A DNA stretch of 64,000 nt from Pseudomonas fluorescens (GCF_000967965.1 NZ_LACC01000023.1:62001-126000); one strand, 5' to 3'; positions 24,864 through 34,661 are shown, numbered from the stretch's first letter. The notes: generated by a model not told the origin, from the sequence alone. Numbers and translations: made by a program.

Positions 24864-25859
24864 CTACGCCGCCTGCTGAAACTGCTGCCGATACTGGTTC
24901 GGTGACAACTCCGTGTGCTGGCGGAACAGTCGTGCGAAGAAGCTCGCATCGTCATAGCCAACTTCATAGCTGATGGTCTTGATGCTCTTGCGGCTGCCGG
25001 ACAGCAAGCCCTTGGCAGTTTCGATGCGCAGGCGTTGCAGGTAATGCAATGGCTTGTCGCCGGTGGCGGTCTGGAAGCGGCGCATGAAGTTGCGGATGCT
25101 CATGCCGTGCTCGCGGGCGACGTCCTCGAAACGAAACTTGTCGGCGAAGTGTTCTTCGAGCCAGTGCTGGATCTGCAGGATGATCACGTCCTGGTGCAGC
25201 TTCTGCCCGCCGAATCCAATCCGTCCCGGTGAATAGCTGCGCTGCACTTCATAGAGGATGTCCCGGGCCACGGCCTGGGACACGTTGGCGCCGCAGAAGC
25301 GCTCGATCAGGTAAATGTACAGGTCGCATGCCGAGGTGGTGCCGCCGGCGCAGTACAGGTTATCGGCGTCGGTCAGGTGCTTGTCCTGATTGAGCTGGAC
25401 CTGGGGGAAGCGTTCGGCGAAGGCATTGAAGAAGCGCCAGTAGGTGGTCGCTTCCTTGCCATTGAGCAGCCCGGCTTCGGCCAGCCAGAAAACACCGGTG
25501 GCCTCGCCGCACAGTACGGCGCCGCGGGCATGTTGCTGGCGCAGCCAGGGCAGGACTTGCGGATAACGTTTGCAGAGGCTGTCGAAATCGTCCCAGAACG
25601 CGGGAAGAATGATGATGTCGGCGTTTTCCAGCCCGCCATCCACCGGGATCATCACATCGCTGAAGGTGTTGACCGGTTTGCCGTCGGGGCTGACCAGGCG
25701 GGTTTCGAACGCCGGTGTCAGGCCCTGGCCCAGCTGTTTGCCGTAGCGCAGGCTGGCGAGGTGGAAGAAATCCTTGGCTTGCATGAGGGTGGAAGCGAAA
25801 ACCCGGTCGATGGCCAGGATGCTGACGCGCCGCAGGGGCGTGGAGGCTTGGTTAGACAT
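24864..25859 (-). CDS. GlxA family transcriptional regulator (DJ-1/PfpI plus AraC HTH)
   Basis: 331 aa. The N-terminal DJ-1/PfpI-like domain (about residues 10-190) contains GAVLCGEATGVFWLAEAGLL, where the family's nucleophile-elbow Cys is visible. The C-terminal AraC-type double HTH (about 230-327) contains RNFMRRFQTATGDKP and ISYEVGYDDASFFARLFRQ. Such proteins activate catabolic operons, often for nitrogen-containing substrates. It is divergent from the acyl-CoA dehydrogenase gene with a 146-base shared promoter region, so that gene is the first candidate target; the oxidase cluster behind it is a second. The inducer is unknown. Confidence 0.9.
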   Translation of the reverse strand: MSNQASTPLRRVSILAIDRVFASTLMQAKDFFHLASLRYGKQLGQGLTPAFETRLVSPDGKPVNTFSDVMIPVDGGLENADIIILPAFWDDFDSLCKRYPQVLPWLRQQHARGAVLCGEATGVFWLAEAGLLNGKEATTYWRFFNAFAERFPQVQLNQDKHLTDADNLYCAGGTTSACDLYIYLIERFCGANVSQAVARDILYEVQRSYSPGRIGFGGQKLHQDVIILQIQHWLEEHFADKFRFEDVAREHGMSIRNFMRRFQTATGDKPLHYLQRLRIETAKGLLSGSRKSIKTISYEVGYDDASFFARLFRQHTELSPNQYRQQFQQAA

Positions 25860-26005
25860 AATTCAACTTTATTTTTATAGGGGGAAGTGGTCACCAGACG
25901 GCTGGATCGTCTTATTTTTTGTCGGATGTGTCCAGTGTCCTGTATCGGAAGCGAGGCATAGTCTCTGAAGGTCAACTCCTTCTAAAAACAAAGAAAAGGT
26001 GCCGC

Positions 26006-27142
26006 ATGATCCCCAGAACCCTGTTCAGTTCCGAGCACGAGCTTTTCCGTGACAGCGTGCGGACGTTCCTCGAAAAAGAGGCGGTGCCGTTCCATGGGCA
26101 ATGGGAAAAACAGGGCTATATCGACCGCAAGCTGTGGAACAAGGCGGGGGAGGCGGGGATGCTGTGTTCGCACCTGCCGGAAGAGTACGGCGGCCTGGGG
26201 GCGGACTTTCTCTACAGTGCGGTGGTGATCGAAGAAGTGGGGCGACTGGGCCTGACCGGCATCGGTTTTTCCCTGCACTCGGACATCGTGGCGCCGTACA
26301 TCCTGCATTACGGCAGTGAAGCGCTGAAGCATAAATACCTGCCGAAACTGGTGTCCGGCGAGATGGTTACCGCAATCGCCATGACTGAGCCGGGCGCCGG
26401 TTCCGATCTGCAAGGGGTGAAAACCACGGCCGTGCTCGATGGCGATGAGTACGTGATCAACGGCTCCAAGACATTCATCACCAACGGCTACCTGGCCGAT
26501 CTGGTGATCGTCGTCGCCAAGACCGATCCGAAGGCCGGCGCGAAGGGCACCAGTCTGTTTCTGGTGGAAGCCAATACGCCGGGCTTCGACAAGGGCAAGC
26601 GCCTGGAGAAAGTCGGGATGAAAGCCCAGGACACCTCGGAGCTGTTCTTCCAGGACGTGCGTGTGCCCAAGGAAAACCTGCTGGGGCAGGCTGGGATGGG
26701 CTTTGCCTACCTGATGCAGGAGTTGCCCCAGGAGCGCCTCACGGTGGCCATTGGCGGGCTGGCTTCAGCGGAAGCGGCGCTGCAATGGACGCTGGACTAC
26801 ACCCGCGAGCGCAAGGCGTTCGGCAAGTCGATCGCGGATTTCCAGAACACCCGGTTCAAACTGGCGGAGATGGCCACGGAAATCCAGATCGGCCGCGTCT
26901 TCGTCGACCGCTGCCTGGAACTGCACCTGCAAGGCAAGCTCGATGTGCCGACGGCGGCGATGGCCAAGTACTGGGGCACCGACCTGCAATGCAAGGTGCT
27001 CGACGAGTGCGTGCAGTTGCACGGTGGCTACGGGTTTATGTGGGAGTACCCGATCGCGCGGGCGTGGGCGGATGCGCGGGTGCAGCGGATCTATGCCGGC
27101 ACCAATGAAATCATGAAGGAGATCATTGCGCGGTCGCTTTGA
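26006..27142 (+). CDS. Acyl-CoA dehydrogenase
   Basis: 378 aa, normal length. The family blocks are ITAIAMTEPGAGSDLQGVKT-like (TEPGAGSD, near residue 130), LPQERLTVAIGGLASAEAAL and the C-terminal QLHGGYGFMWEYPIAR. Glu in YAGTNEIM (about 368) is the expected catalytic base. FAD-dependent enzymes of this kind introduce a trans double bond into acyl-CoA and pass electrons to ETF. ATG 26006 follows AAAGG; an upstream in-frame extension is poorly supported. The chain length or branched substrate is unclear. A REP pair follows it. Confidence 0.92.
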   Translation: MIPRTLFSSEHELFRDSVRTFLEKEAVPFHGQWEKQGYIDRKLWNKAGEAGMLCSHLPEEYGGLGADFLYSAVVIEEVGRLGLTGIGFSLHSDIVAPYILHYGSEALKHKYLPKLVSGEMVTAIAMTEPGAGSDLQGVKTTAVLDGDEYVINGSKTFITNGYLADLVIVVAKTDPKAGAKGTSLFLVEANTPGFDKGKRLEKVGMKAQDTSELFFQDVRVPKENLLGQAGMGFAYLMQELPQERLTVAIGGLASAEAALQWTLDYTRERKAFGKSIADFQNTRFKLAEMATEIQIGRVFVDRCLELHLQGKLDVPTAAMAKYWGTDLQCKVLDECVQLHGGYGFMWEYPIARAWADARVQRIYAGTNEIMKEIIARSL

Positions 27143-27166
27143 ATTTGCGGTGACTGGGCGGACGCT

Positions 27167-27248
27167 TTCGCGAGCAAGCCCGCTCTTACATTTAATCGAG
27201 CTCTCCCAGGGGAATGCGGTCGAATGTGGGAGCGGGCTTGCTCGCGAA
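27167..27248. repeat. REP doublet (REPIN) between acyl-CoA dehydrogenase and aldo/keto reductase
   Basis: Arms 27167-27190 and 27225-27248 are inverted copies of TCGCGAGCAAGCCCGCTC-type units, matching with two mismatches. Same class as 15298 and 56816. It lies in the convergent gap between the two genes. Confidence 0.88.
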
Positions 27249-27265
27249 TGCTGTTTATCTATCGA

Positions 27266-28306
<1,041 letters not shown>

Positions 28307-28476
28307 CGGGTGCTCCTTGGGCAAAACAATCATAAAAGCAGGTTGAATTATTTTTCGCAATCTGCATAATTGCGCACCTCTTTCTGCAGTGGAAGTGATG
28401 CGCCGCCGCCGAAGAATCTTGCCGTTGAACGGACGCGCCGACCCGAGCCCCCGAAAGCGTCTGTATCCGGCTGCCT

Positions 28477-28505
28477 TTGACTTGTCAAAGTACGCACTAT
28501 TCAGT
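28477..28505 (+). promoter_or_regulatory. Possible promoter of rplM-rpsI
   Basis: TTGACT at 28477-28482 with a weak -10 candidate TTCAGT after a 17-base spacer. The -35 box is also part of the palindrome TTGAC-TT-GTCAA. Only the -35 fits well. Confidence 0.4.
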
Positions 28506-28510
28506 AAGAT

Positions 28511-28533
28511 CCGCCGTCTAATTTACAGGGCGG
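28511..28533 (+). promoter_or_regulatory. Small hairpin in the rplM leader
   Basis: CCGCC (28511-28515) and GGCGG (28529-28533) form a short stem about 20 bases before the rplM start. In other bacteria leader RNAs of rplM take part in L13/S9 autoregulation; here the structure is only suggestive. Confidence 0.35.
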
Positions 28534-28551
28534 CCCCTGAGGCTATAAAGA

Positions 28552-28980
28552 ATGAAGACTTTTACTGCTAAACCGGAAACAGTAAAGCGCGACTGGTTTG
28601 TCGTCGACGCTGCTGGTCAGACCCTGGGTCGTCTGGCCACCGAAATCGCGAGCCGTCTGCGTGGCAAGCACAAGCCTGAGTACACTCCTCACGTTGACAC
28701 CGGCGACTACATCGTCGTAATCAATGCTGAGCAGATCCGTGTTACCGGTGCTAAAACCACTGACAAAATGTACTACTCCCACTCCGGTTTCCCGGGCGGC
28801 ATCAAGTCGATCAACTTTGAAAAGCTGATCGCCAAGGCCCCTGAGCGCGTGATCGAGACCGCGGTCAAAGGCATGCTGCCTAAGAACCCGCTGGGTCGCG
28901 ACATGTACCGTAAGCTGAAAGTCTATGCGGGCGCTGCACACCCACATACTGCTCAGCAGCCCCAAGAACTGAAGTTTTAA
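28552..28980 (+). CDS. rplM: 50S ribosomal protein L13
   Basis: 142 aa, standard length. Starts MKTFTAKPETVKRDWFVVDA and carries ATEIASRLRGKHKPEYTPHVD and GGIKSINFEKL, all typical of L13, a large-subunit rRNA-binding protein. The GGC-TATAAAGA stretch before the ATG is a weak ribosome site. rpsI follows after 14 bases, the conserved L13-S9 operon. Confidence 0.97.
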   Translation: MKTFTAKPETVKRDWFVVDAAGQTLGRLATEIASRLRGKHKPEYTPHVDTGDYIVVINAEQIRVTGAKTTDKMYYSHSGFPGGIKSINFEKLIAKAPERVIETAVKGMLPKNPLGRDMYRKLKVYAGAAHPHTAQQPQELKF

Positions 28981-28994
28981 CGGAATAGTACATT

Positions 28995-29387
28995 ATGTCG
29001 GCGACTCAAAATTACGGCACTGGCCGTCGCAAGACCGCAACCGCACGCGTTTTCCTGCGTCCGGGTACTGGTAACATCTCCATCAACAACCGTTCGCTGG
29101 ATAATTTCTTCGGCCGCGAAACTGCCCGCATGGTAGTTCGTCAGCCGCTGGAATTGACTGAGACTGTCGAGAAGTTCGACATCTACGTCACCGTGATCGG
29201 CGGTGGTGTGAGTGGTCAGGCTGGCGCAATCCGCCACGGCATCACTCGTGCTCTGATGGACTACGACGAGACTCTGCGCAGCGCCCTGCGTAAAGCCGGC
29301 TTCGTAACCCGCGATGCTCGTGAAGTTGAACGTAAGAAAGTCGGTCTGCGTAAAGCGCGTAAGCGTCCGCAGTACTCGAAGCGTTAA
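28995..29387 (+). CDS. rpsI: 30S ribosomal protein S9
   Basis: 130 aa. YGTGRRKTATARVFLRPGTG and the C-terminal GLRKARKRPQYSKR, whose basic tail reaches the P-site tRNA, identify S9. It follows rplM closely and is ended by a strong terminator at 29411. Confidence 0.97.
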   Translation: MSATQNYGTGRRKTATARVFLRPGTGNISINNRSLDNFFGRETARMVVRQPLELTETVEKFDIYVTVIGGGVSGQAGAIRHGITRALMDYDETLRSALRKAGFVTRDAREVERKKVGLRKARKRPQYSKR

Positions 29388-29410
29388 TTCGCTTTCACGT
29401 TCAAAAAAAG

Positions 29411-29446
29411 AACGCCCAGTTTCCTCACGGAGCTGGGCGTTTTTTT
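29411..29446 (+). terminator. Rho-independent terminator after rpsI
   Basis: AACGCCCAG ... CTGGGCGTTTTTTT, 24 bases after the stop codon, with seven T. Confidence 0.93.
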
Positions 29447-29656
29447 ATGTCTGCGATTTATCAAAGAATTGCGCTGTGACAACTTGCCACATCCGCAGAC
29501 GCCCTATACTACAAGGCTTGGGGGTGATGGGCTCCGGTAATTACCTTGTCAGAATTGGGGCTTTTCATTACCATTCGGCAAAATTTTTATAAGTACATAG
29601 TTTTACTTAGTAGATGCCTGATTTAACAGGCCACAAAGCTGATGGGAGAGGACTGA

Positions 29657-30250
29657 ATGAGCAATGACGGCGTGAATGCAGGCCGGCGTCGCTTCTTGGT
29701 AGCAGCCACATCCGTGGTGGGTGCTGCAGGAGCGGTGGGGGCTGCGGTCCCGTTCGTGGGGTCATGGTTTCCCAGTGCCAAGGCGAAAGCCGCAGGTGCA
29801 CCGGTGAAAGTGAATGTCAGCAAAATCGAGCCAGGCCAGCAGATGATTGCTGAGTGGCGCGGCCAGCCGGTGTTCATCGTCCGCCGTACACAGGAAATCC
29901 TGGGGAATCTGAAGAAGATCGAGGGCCAGCTCGCTGACCCGACCTCCAAGAACTCGACACAACCGACTTACGTTGATCCGGAAACCCGTTCGATCAAACC
30001 CGAGGTCCTGCTGCTGATCGGTATCTGCACGCACCTGGGTTGCTCGCCGACCTTCCGTCCCGAAGTGGCACCTGCGGATCTGGGTAAAGACTGGGTAGGC
30101 GGCTATTTCTGCCCTTGTCACGGTTCCCACTACGATCTGGCCGGTCGCGTCTACAAGTCGCAGCCTGCGCCTTTGAACCTGCCAGTTCCCCCGCATTCCT
30201 ATGAGACCGATGAAATCATTATCATTGGCGTCGATACGGAGAAAGCGTGA
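29657..30250 (+). CDS. petA: Ubiquinol-cytochrome c reductase iron-sulfur (Rieske) subunit
   Basis: 197 aa. A twin-arginine-like N-terminus (RRRFLVAATSV, residues 10-20) leads into the single membrane helix. The Rieske [2Fe-2S] motifs CTHLGC (124-129) and CPCHGSH (152-158) give the two Cys and two His ligands plus the disulfide cysteines. It moves electrons from quinol at the Qo site of cytochrome b to cytochrome c1. The ATG follows GGGAGAGGACTGA. First gene of petABC; petB overlaps its stop by one base. Confidence 0.97.
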   Translation: MSNDGVNAGRRRFLVAATSVVGAAGAVGAAVPFVGSWFPSAKAKAAGAPVKVNVSKIEPGQQMIAEWRGQPVFIVRRTQEILGNLKKIEGQLADPTSKNSTQPTYVDPETRSIKPEVLLLIGICTHLGCSPTFRPEVAPADLGKDWVGGYFCPCHGSHYDLAGRVYKSQPAPLNLPVPPHSYETDEIIIIGVDTEKA

Positions 30251-31461
30251 TGAGCAAGTTCATGGATTGGGTTGATGCACGCTTTCCCGCCACCAAGATG
30301 TGGGAAGACCATCTCAGCAAGTATTACGCTCCGAAGAACTTCAACTTCTTCTACTTCTTTGGCTCCCTGGCGCTGCTCGTTCTGGTCAACCAGATCGTCA
30401 CCGGTGTCTGGCTGACCATGAGCTACAACCCGTCGGCGGAAGAGGCTTTCGCTTCCGTCGAATACATCATGCGTGACGTCGAGTACGGCTCGATCCTGCG
30501 TCTGCTGCACTCCACCGGCGCTTCGGCGTTCTTCATCGTGGTCTATCTGCACATGTTCCGTGGCCTGCTCTACGGTTCGTACCAGAAGCCGCGTGAGCTG
30601 GTGTGGGTCTTCGGCATGCTGATCTACCTTGCGCTGATGGCCGAAGCCTTCATGGGCTACCTGCTGCCATGGGGCCAGATGTCCTACTGGGGTGCCCAGG
30701 TGATCATCTCGCTGTTCGGTGCGATCCCTGTCATCGGCAACGACCTGACCCAGTGGATCCGTGGTGACTACCTGATTTCCGGTATTACCCTGAACCGCTT
30801 CTTTGCCCTGCACGTGGTTGCCCTGCCGATCGTTATCCTGGGTCTGGTGGTGCTGCACATCCTGGCCTTGCACGAAGTCGGTTCGAACAACCCGGACGGC
30901 GTGGACATCAAGAAGCACAAGGACGAAAACGGCATACCGCTGGACGGCATTGCCTTCCACCCGTACTACACCGTGAAAGATATCGTCGGCGTGGTGGTGT
31001 TCCTGTTCATCTTCTGCTCGATCGTGTTCTTCTTCCCGGAAATGGGCGGCTACTTCCTCGAAAAGCCGAACTTTGAAGTGGCGAACGCCTTCAAGACCCC
31101 AGAGCACATCGCTCCGGTCTGGTACTTCACCCCGTTCTACGCCATCTTGCGTGCGATTCCGGACAAGCTCCTGGGCGTAATCGCCATGGGCGCGGCCATC
31201 GCTGTGCTGTTCGTCCTGCCGTGGCTGGACCGTAGTCCGGTCAAGTCGATGCGCTACAAGGGCTGGCTGAGCAAGATCTGGCTCTGGGTGTTCTGCATCG
31301 CATTCGTGATCCTGGGCGTGCTGGGCGTATTGGCCCCAACCCCTGAGCGTACGTTGCTGTCGCAGGTATGTACCTTCCTGTACTTCGCCTACTTCATTCT
31401 GATGCCGTTCTACACCAGGCTCGAGAAGACCAAACCGGTTCCGGAAAGGGTGACTGGCTGA
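30250..31461 (+). CDS. petB: Cytochrome b of the cytochrome bc1 complex
   Basis: 403 aa with about eight membrane helices. Haem-ligating His pairs are in LLHSTGASAFFIVVYLHMF and LHVVALPIVILGLVVLH. The Qo-site motif is PVWY (residues 289-292) rather than the PEWY of mitochondria. It carries the low- and high-potential b haems and the Qo and Qi quinone sites in the inner membrane. The start is ATG 30250, overlapping the petA stop by one base; GTG at 30247 is also in frame. It overlaps petC by one base as well, so the three genes are translationally coupled. Confidence 0.97.
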   Translation: MSKFMDWVDARFPATKMWEDHLSKYYAPKNFNFFYFFGSLALLVLVNQIVTGVWLTMSYNPSAEEAFASVEYIMRDVEYGSILRLLHSTGASAFFIVVYLHMFRGLLYGSYQKPRELVWVFGMLIYLALMAEAFMGYLLPWGQMSYWGAQVIISLFGAIPVIGNDLTQWIRGDYLISGITLNRFFALHVVALPIVILGLVVLHILALHEVGSNNPDGVDIKKHKDENGIPLDGIAFHPYYTVKDIVGVVVFLFIFCSIVFFFPEMGGYFLEKPNFEVANAFKTPEHIAPVWYFTPFYAILRAIPDKLLGVIAMGAAIAVLFVLPWLDRSPVKSMRYKGWLSKIWLWVFCIAFVILGVLGVLAPTPERTLLSQVCTFLYFAYFILMPFYTRLEKTKPVPERVTG

Positions 31462-32243
31462 TGAAAAAACTATTTGCTGTATTGATGCTTGCTGCGCTGC
31501 CAGTGTTTGCTTTCGCAGCTGAACACGGTGGCCCCGAGCTGGAAAAAGTCGATATTGACGTTTCCGATAAAGCAGCCATGCAGGACGGCGCACGTACGTT
31601 CGCCAACTACTGCATGGGTTGCCACAGTGCCAAGTTCCAACGCTATGAGCGTGTTGCCGACGACCTGGGCATTCCCCATGAGTTGATGCTCGAGAAGCTG
31701 ATGTTCACGGGTGCCAAGATCGGCGACCACATGAGCATCGGCATGCAGCCGGCGGACGCCAAGGCTTGGTTTGGAGCGGCGCCACCGGACCTGACCCTGG
31801 TTGCCCGTGTTCGCGGCACCGACTGGCTCTACGGTTACCTGAGGTCGTTCTACGAAGATCCTGCGCGCCCATGGGGCGTGAACAACAAGGTTTTCCCGAA
31901 CGTGGGTATGCCTAACGTCCTGGCCGGCCTGCAAGGTCGCCAGGTGGTTGGTTGCAAACAGGTTCAGATCGTCGAAGACGGCAAGAAGCAATATGATCCT
32001 CTGACTGGTACGGCGCTGACTCATGAAGCGTGCGATCAGTTGACCATCGTGCCGAAAAGCGGTGCCCTGACTGCAGAGCAGTTCGATGAGAAGGTCAAGA
32101 ATCTGGTAACCTTCCTGGCTTACTCGGCTAACCCGGTTAAGCTGCAACATCAGCGCATCGGTACATACGTATTGTTGTACCTGGCGTTCTTCTTCGTCTT
32201 CGCTTACCTGCTCAAGCGCGAATACTGGAAAGACGTGCACTGA
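31461..32243 (+). CDS. petC: Cytochrome c1
   Basis: 260 aa. Signal peptide (MKKLFAVLMLAALPVFAFAA, residues 1-20), haem-binding CMGCH (51-55), and a C-terminal membrane anchor (about 232-252) ending in the basic KREYWKDVH. It accepts electrons from the Rieske protein on the periplasmic face and passes them to soluble cytochromes. ATG at 31461 overlaps the petB stop by one base; an upstream in-frame start without signal peptide is rejected. Confidence 0.95.
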   Translation: MKKLFAVLMLAALPVFAFAAEHGGPELEKVDIDVSDKAAMQDGARTFANYCMGCHSAKFQRYERVADDLGIPHELMLEKLMFTGAKIGDHMSIGMQPADAKAWFGAAPPDLTLVARVRGTDWLYGYLRSFYEDPARPWGVNNKVFPNVGMPNVLAGLQGRQVVGCKQVQIVEDGKKQYDPLTGTALTHEACDQLTIVPKSGALTAEQFDEKVKNLVTFLAYSANPVKLQHQRIGTYVLLYLAFFFVFAYLLKREYWKDVH

Positions 32244-32272
32244 TAAAGCTTCAAGCTATTGCTGTTAATCGC

Positions 32273-32355
32273 GCGCGCCCAAGGGCGCCTCTGAAGATGT
32301 AGCGAAACTGGTGATCCAGTCGTTACGAGAGGCGCCCTCTGGGCGCGCTCGTTTT
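32273..32355 (+). terminator. Long GC-rich hairpin between petC and sspA
   Basis: GCGCGCCC/AAGGGCGCCTCT (32273-32292) pairs with AGAGGCGCCCT/CTGGGCGCGC (32328-32348), an imperfect stem of about 20 base pairs with a loop of about 35 bases, followed by CGTTTTT. The final T run suggests termination of petABC; the long stem could also act as an mRNA stabiliser. Confidence 0.55.
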
Positions 32356-32393
32356 TGAGCTTTCGATAATTTCTACAAGCGAGGAGGATCGCC

Positions 32394-33011
32394 ATGGGCG
32401 TGACCAATCGGTTGGCCTGTTACTCCGACCCCGCCGACCACTATTCCCACCGAGTGCGCATAGTACTGGCAGAGAAGGGTGTCAGCGCCGAGATCATTTA
32501 CGTGGAGGCTGGTCGCCAGCCACCTAAACTGATTGAAGTGAACCCTTATGGCAGTCTGCCCACACTGGTCGATCGCGACCTGGCGTTGTGGGAGTCGACT
32601 GTGGTGATGGAATATCTGGATGAGCGTTACCCGCATCCGCCGCTACTGCCGGTTTATCCCGTGGCGCGTGCCAACAGCCGCCTGCTGATACACCGCATTC
32701 AGCGCGACTGGTGTGGTCTGGTGGATCTGATTCTGGACTCGCGGACCAAGGAAGCGGCCCGTGTCGTGGCTCGAAAAGAGTTGCGCGAAAGCCTGACGGG
32801 TGTGTCGCCACTGTTTGCCGACAAACCGTTTTTCCTCAGTGAGGAACAAAGTCTGGTGGATTGCTGCCTATTGCCAATACTCTGGCGATTGCCGATTCTG
32901 GGTATAGAACTGCCGCGGCCGGCCAAGCCGCTGCTTGATTATATGGAGCGCCAGTTTGCGCGTGAGGCTTTCCAGGCAAGTCTGTCTGGTGTCGAACGCG
33001 ACATGCGCTAA
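32394..33011 (+). CDS. sspA: Stringent starvation protein A
   Basis: 205 aa with the glutathione S-transferase fold: thioredoxin-like N-terminal domain (SDPADHYSHRVRIVLAEKG) and a helical C-terminal domain. It lacks an obvious catalytic Cys/Ser, as expected for SspA, which binds RNA polymerase and sigma-70 and modulates transcription under starvation and acid stress. The ribosome site CGAGGAGG is strong. sspB follows after 16 bases, the conserved sspAB operon. Confidence 0.95.
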   Translation: MGVTNRLACYSDPADHYSHRVRIVLAEKGVSAEIIYVEAGRQPPKLIEVNPYGSLPTLVDRDLALWESTVVMEYLDERYPHPPLLPVYPVARANSRLLIHRIQRDWCGLVDLILDSRTKEAARVVARKELRESLTGVSPLFADKPFFLSEEQSLVDCCLLPILWRLPILGIELPRPAKPLLDYMERQFAREAFQASLSGVERDMR

Positions 33012-33027
33012 GGCTTAAGGAGCCGTT

Positions 33028-33441
33028 ATGAACTCCAGTCGACCTTATCTGGTCCGTGCGCTCTATGAGTGGATTGTGGACAACGATTGCACCCCGCACA
33101 TGCTGGTCAATTCCGAGTACCCGTCGGTGCAGGTGCCTCAGGGGTTTGCCAGTGACGGACAGATTGTCCTGAACGTATCGCCACAAGCCGTGCGTCATTT
33201 GCACATGGATAACGAGGCGGTCAGTTTCGAAGGGCGTTTTGGTGGCGTACCGCACACCTTGTACGTGCCAATTGCTTCGATCCTGGGTATCTACGCCCGG
33301 GAGAATGGCCAGGGCATGGTGTTCGATCTGGAATCGCCGATGGGCGAGGACGACGAGATCGAACCGGATGACGATCTTCCGCCACCTGACAGTGAGCCAC
33401 CGCGTCCAAGCGGTCGCCCCAGTCTGAAAGTGGTGAAGTAA
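33028..33441 (+). CDS. sspB: ClpXP protease specificity-enhancing factor SspB
   Basis: 137 aa. The N-terminal SsrA-tag binding domain begins MNSSRPYLVRALYEWIVDN and includes VPQGFASDGQIVLNVSPQAV. The C-terminal acidic/proline linker (EDDEIEPDDDLPPPDSEPP) ends in the ClpX-docking motif RPSLKVVK. The protein tethers SsrA-tagged substrates to ClpX. AAGGAG precedes the ATG, and a terminator follows directly. Confidence 0.96.
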   Translation: MNSSRPYLVRALYEWIVDNDCTPHMLVNSEYPSVQVPQGFASDGQIVLNVSPQAVRHLHMDNEAVSFEGRFGGVPHTLYVPIASILGIYARENGQGMVFDLESPMGEDDEIEPDDDLPPPDSEPPRPSGRPSLKVVK

Positions 33442-33442
33442 T

Positions 33443-33475
33443 AAAAAAGGCGATCCAGATGGATCGCCTTTTTTA
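33443..33475 (+). terminator. Terminator after sspB
   Basis: AAAAAAGGCGATCC-aga-TGGATCGCCTTTTTT stem-loop with A and T runs, beginning two bases after the sspB stop. It can also serve the convergent BON-domain gene. Confidence 0.92.
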
Positions 33476-33492
33476 TTGCGCGGGATTGCAGG

Positions 33493-34071
33493 TCAGTCGA
33501 TGTACTCGAACAACTTCACAATCTTCTGTACGCCGGAAACGCCCTGAACCAGGTTGGTCGCCTGCGCCGCTTCCTGCTTGGTCAGCAGGCCCAGCATGTA
33601 GACGATGCCGTTTTCAGTGACAACCTTGATGCGCGAGCCAGGGATGTTCGCATCGGTGAGCATCTGGGCCTTGATCTTGGTGGTCAGCCAGGTGTCGTTC
33701 TGGCGTGCCAGCAACGAGGAGGGTGGCAGGACTTGCAGTTCGTTGTGTACCTGTTTCACGCGCTGGACAGCGGCGGCGGCCTGTTCGGCCTTGGCCTTGA
33801 GGTCAGCGCGTGGCGTTTGCCCGGCGAGCAGCACGACACCGTTGAAGCTGGTGACGACGATGTGTGAATCCTTATCCAGGGCCGGGTCGGCCTTGGCGAC
33901 GTTCACACCAACCTTGGTGTCGATCAGGGAATCGTCGATCTTGCTGCCCAGTGTGCGAGTGCCACGGTCATCTTCAATCGGTGCTTCACGGCTGGCGGTC
34001 ACTACCGAGGTGCAGCCGCTGATGCCGAGGCACAGGGTCAAGGCCAGTAGGCCAAGGCGATTAGGGGTCAT
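33493..34071 (-). CDS. dolP: BON-domain lipoprotein DolP (YraP)
   Basis: 192 aa. The lipobox ISGCTS gives Cys20, followed by two BON domains (about 42-110 and 118-190, each containing G-x-V-x-L-x-G-type turns such as NGVVLLAGQT and NGIVYMLGLL). E. coli DolP is an outer-membrane lipoprotein that binds anionic lipids at the division site and supports BAM and envelope integrity. The start overlaps the stop of the upstream SIS gene by four bases (ATGA), so the genes are coupled. Confidence 0.92.
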   Translation of the reverse strand: MTPNRLGLLALTLCLGISGCTSVVTASREAPIEDDRGTRTLGSKIDDSLIDTKVGVNVAKADPALDKDSHIVVTSFNGVVLLAGQTPRADLKAKAEQAAAAVQRVKQVHNELQVLPPSSLLARQNDTWLTTKIKAQMLTDANIPGSRIKVVTENGIVYMLGLLTKQEAAQATNLVQGVSGVQKIVKLFEYID

Positions 34072-34661
34072 TCTTCACTCCCGAACAATTGGCTGTCGAT
34101 CAAGTCGCAAAGGCAGTGGATCGCCAGCAGGTGGACTTCTTGAATACGAGCGGTGACGTTGGCCGGTACGCGAATCTCGACGTCCTCGGGCAACAGCAGC
34201 GACGCCATGCCGCCGCCATCACGTCCCGTCATAGCTACGACAATCATTTCGCGATCATGTGCGGCCTGGATCGCTTGAATTATGTTGGCCGAGTTGCCGC
34301 TGGTGGAGATAGCCAGCAGCACATCTCCCGGTTGGCCGAGTGCACGGATCTGCTTGGAGAAGATTTCGTTGTAGCTGTAGTCGTTGGCGATCGAGGTGAT
34401 CGTCGAGCTGTCGGTCGTCAGGGCGATGGCCGGCAGGCTCGGGCGCTCGCGCTCAAAGCGATTGAGCAGCTCGGACGAGAAGTGCTGGGCGTCGCCAGCC
34501 GAACCGCCGTTGCCGCAGGAAAGCATTTTGCCTTCGTTGAGCAGGGCGTTGACCATAACCTGGCTGGCTTGCTCGATGTGCGGTGCAAGTACTTCCATCG
34601 CCTGTTGCTTGGTGTCGATACTGGCCTGAAAAAGCTGGCGAATTCGGGATTGCATGTCCAT
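34068..34661 (-). CDS. SIS-domain protein of the DiaA/GmhA group
   Basis: 197 aa. It has the SIS signature CGNGGSAGDAQHFSSELLN and SGNSANIIQAIQAAH. The length and the MDMQSRIRQLFQASI start resemble DiaA, the DnaA-binding replication initiation factor; GmhA phosphoheptose isomerase shares the fold, and many databases use that name for pseudomonad copies. The neighbours yraN, lpoA and dolP are the same as around E. coli diaA, which favours DiaA. ATG 34661 follows AAGG nine bases earlier; longer in-frame starts are rejected. Confidence 0.88.
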   Translation of the reverse strand: MDMQSRIRQLFQASIDTKQQAMEVLAPHIEQASQVMVNALLNEGKMLSCGNGGSAGDAQHFSSELLNRFERERPSLPAIALTTDSSTITSIANDYSYNEIFSKQIRALGQPGDVLLAISTSGNSANIIQAIQAAHDREMIVVAMTGRDGGGMASLLLPEDVEIRVPANVTARIQEVHLLAIHCLCDLIDSQLFGSEE

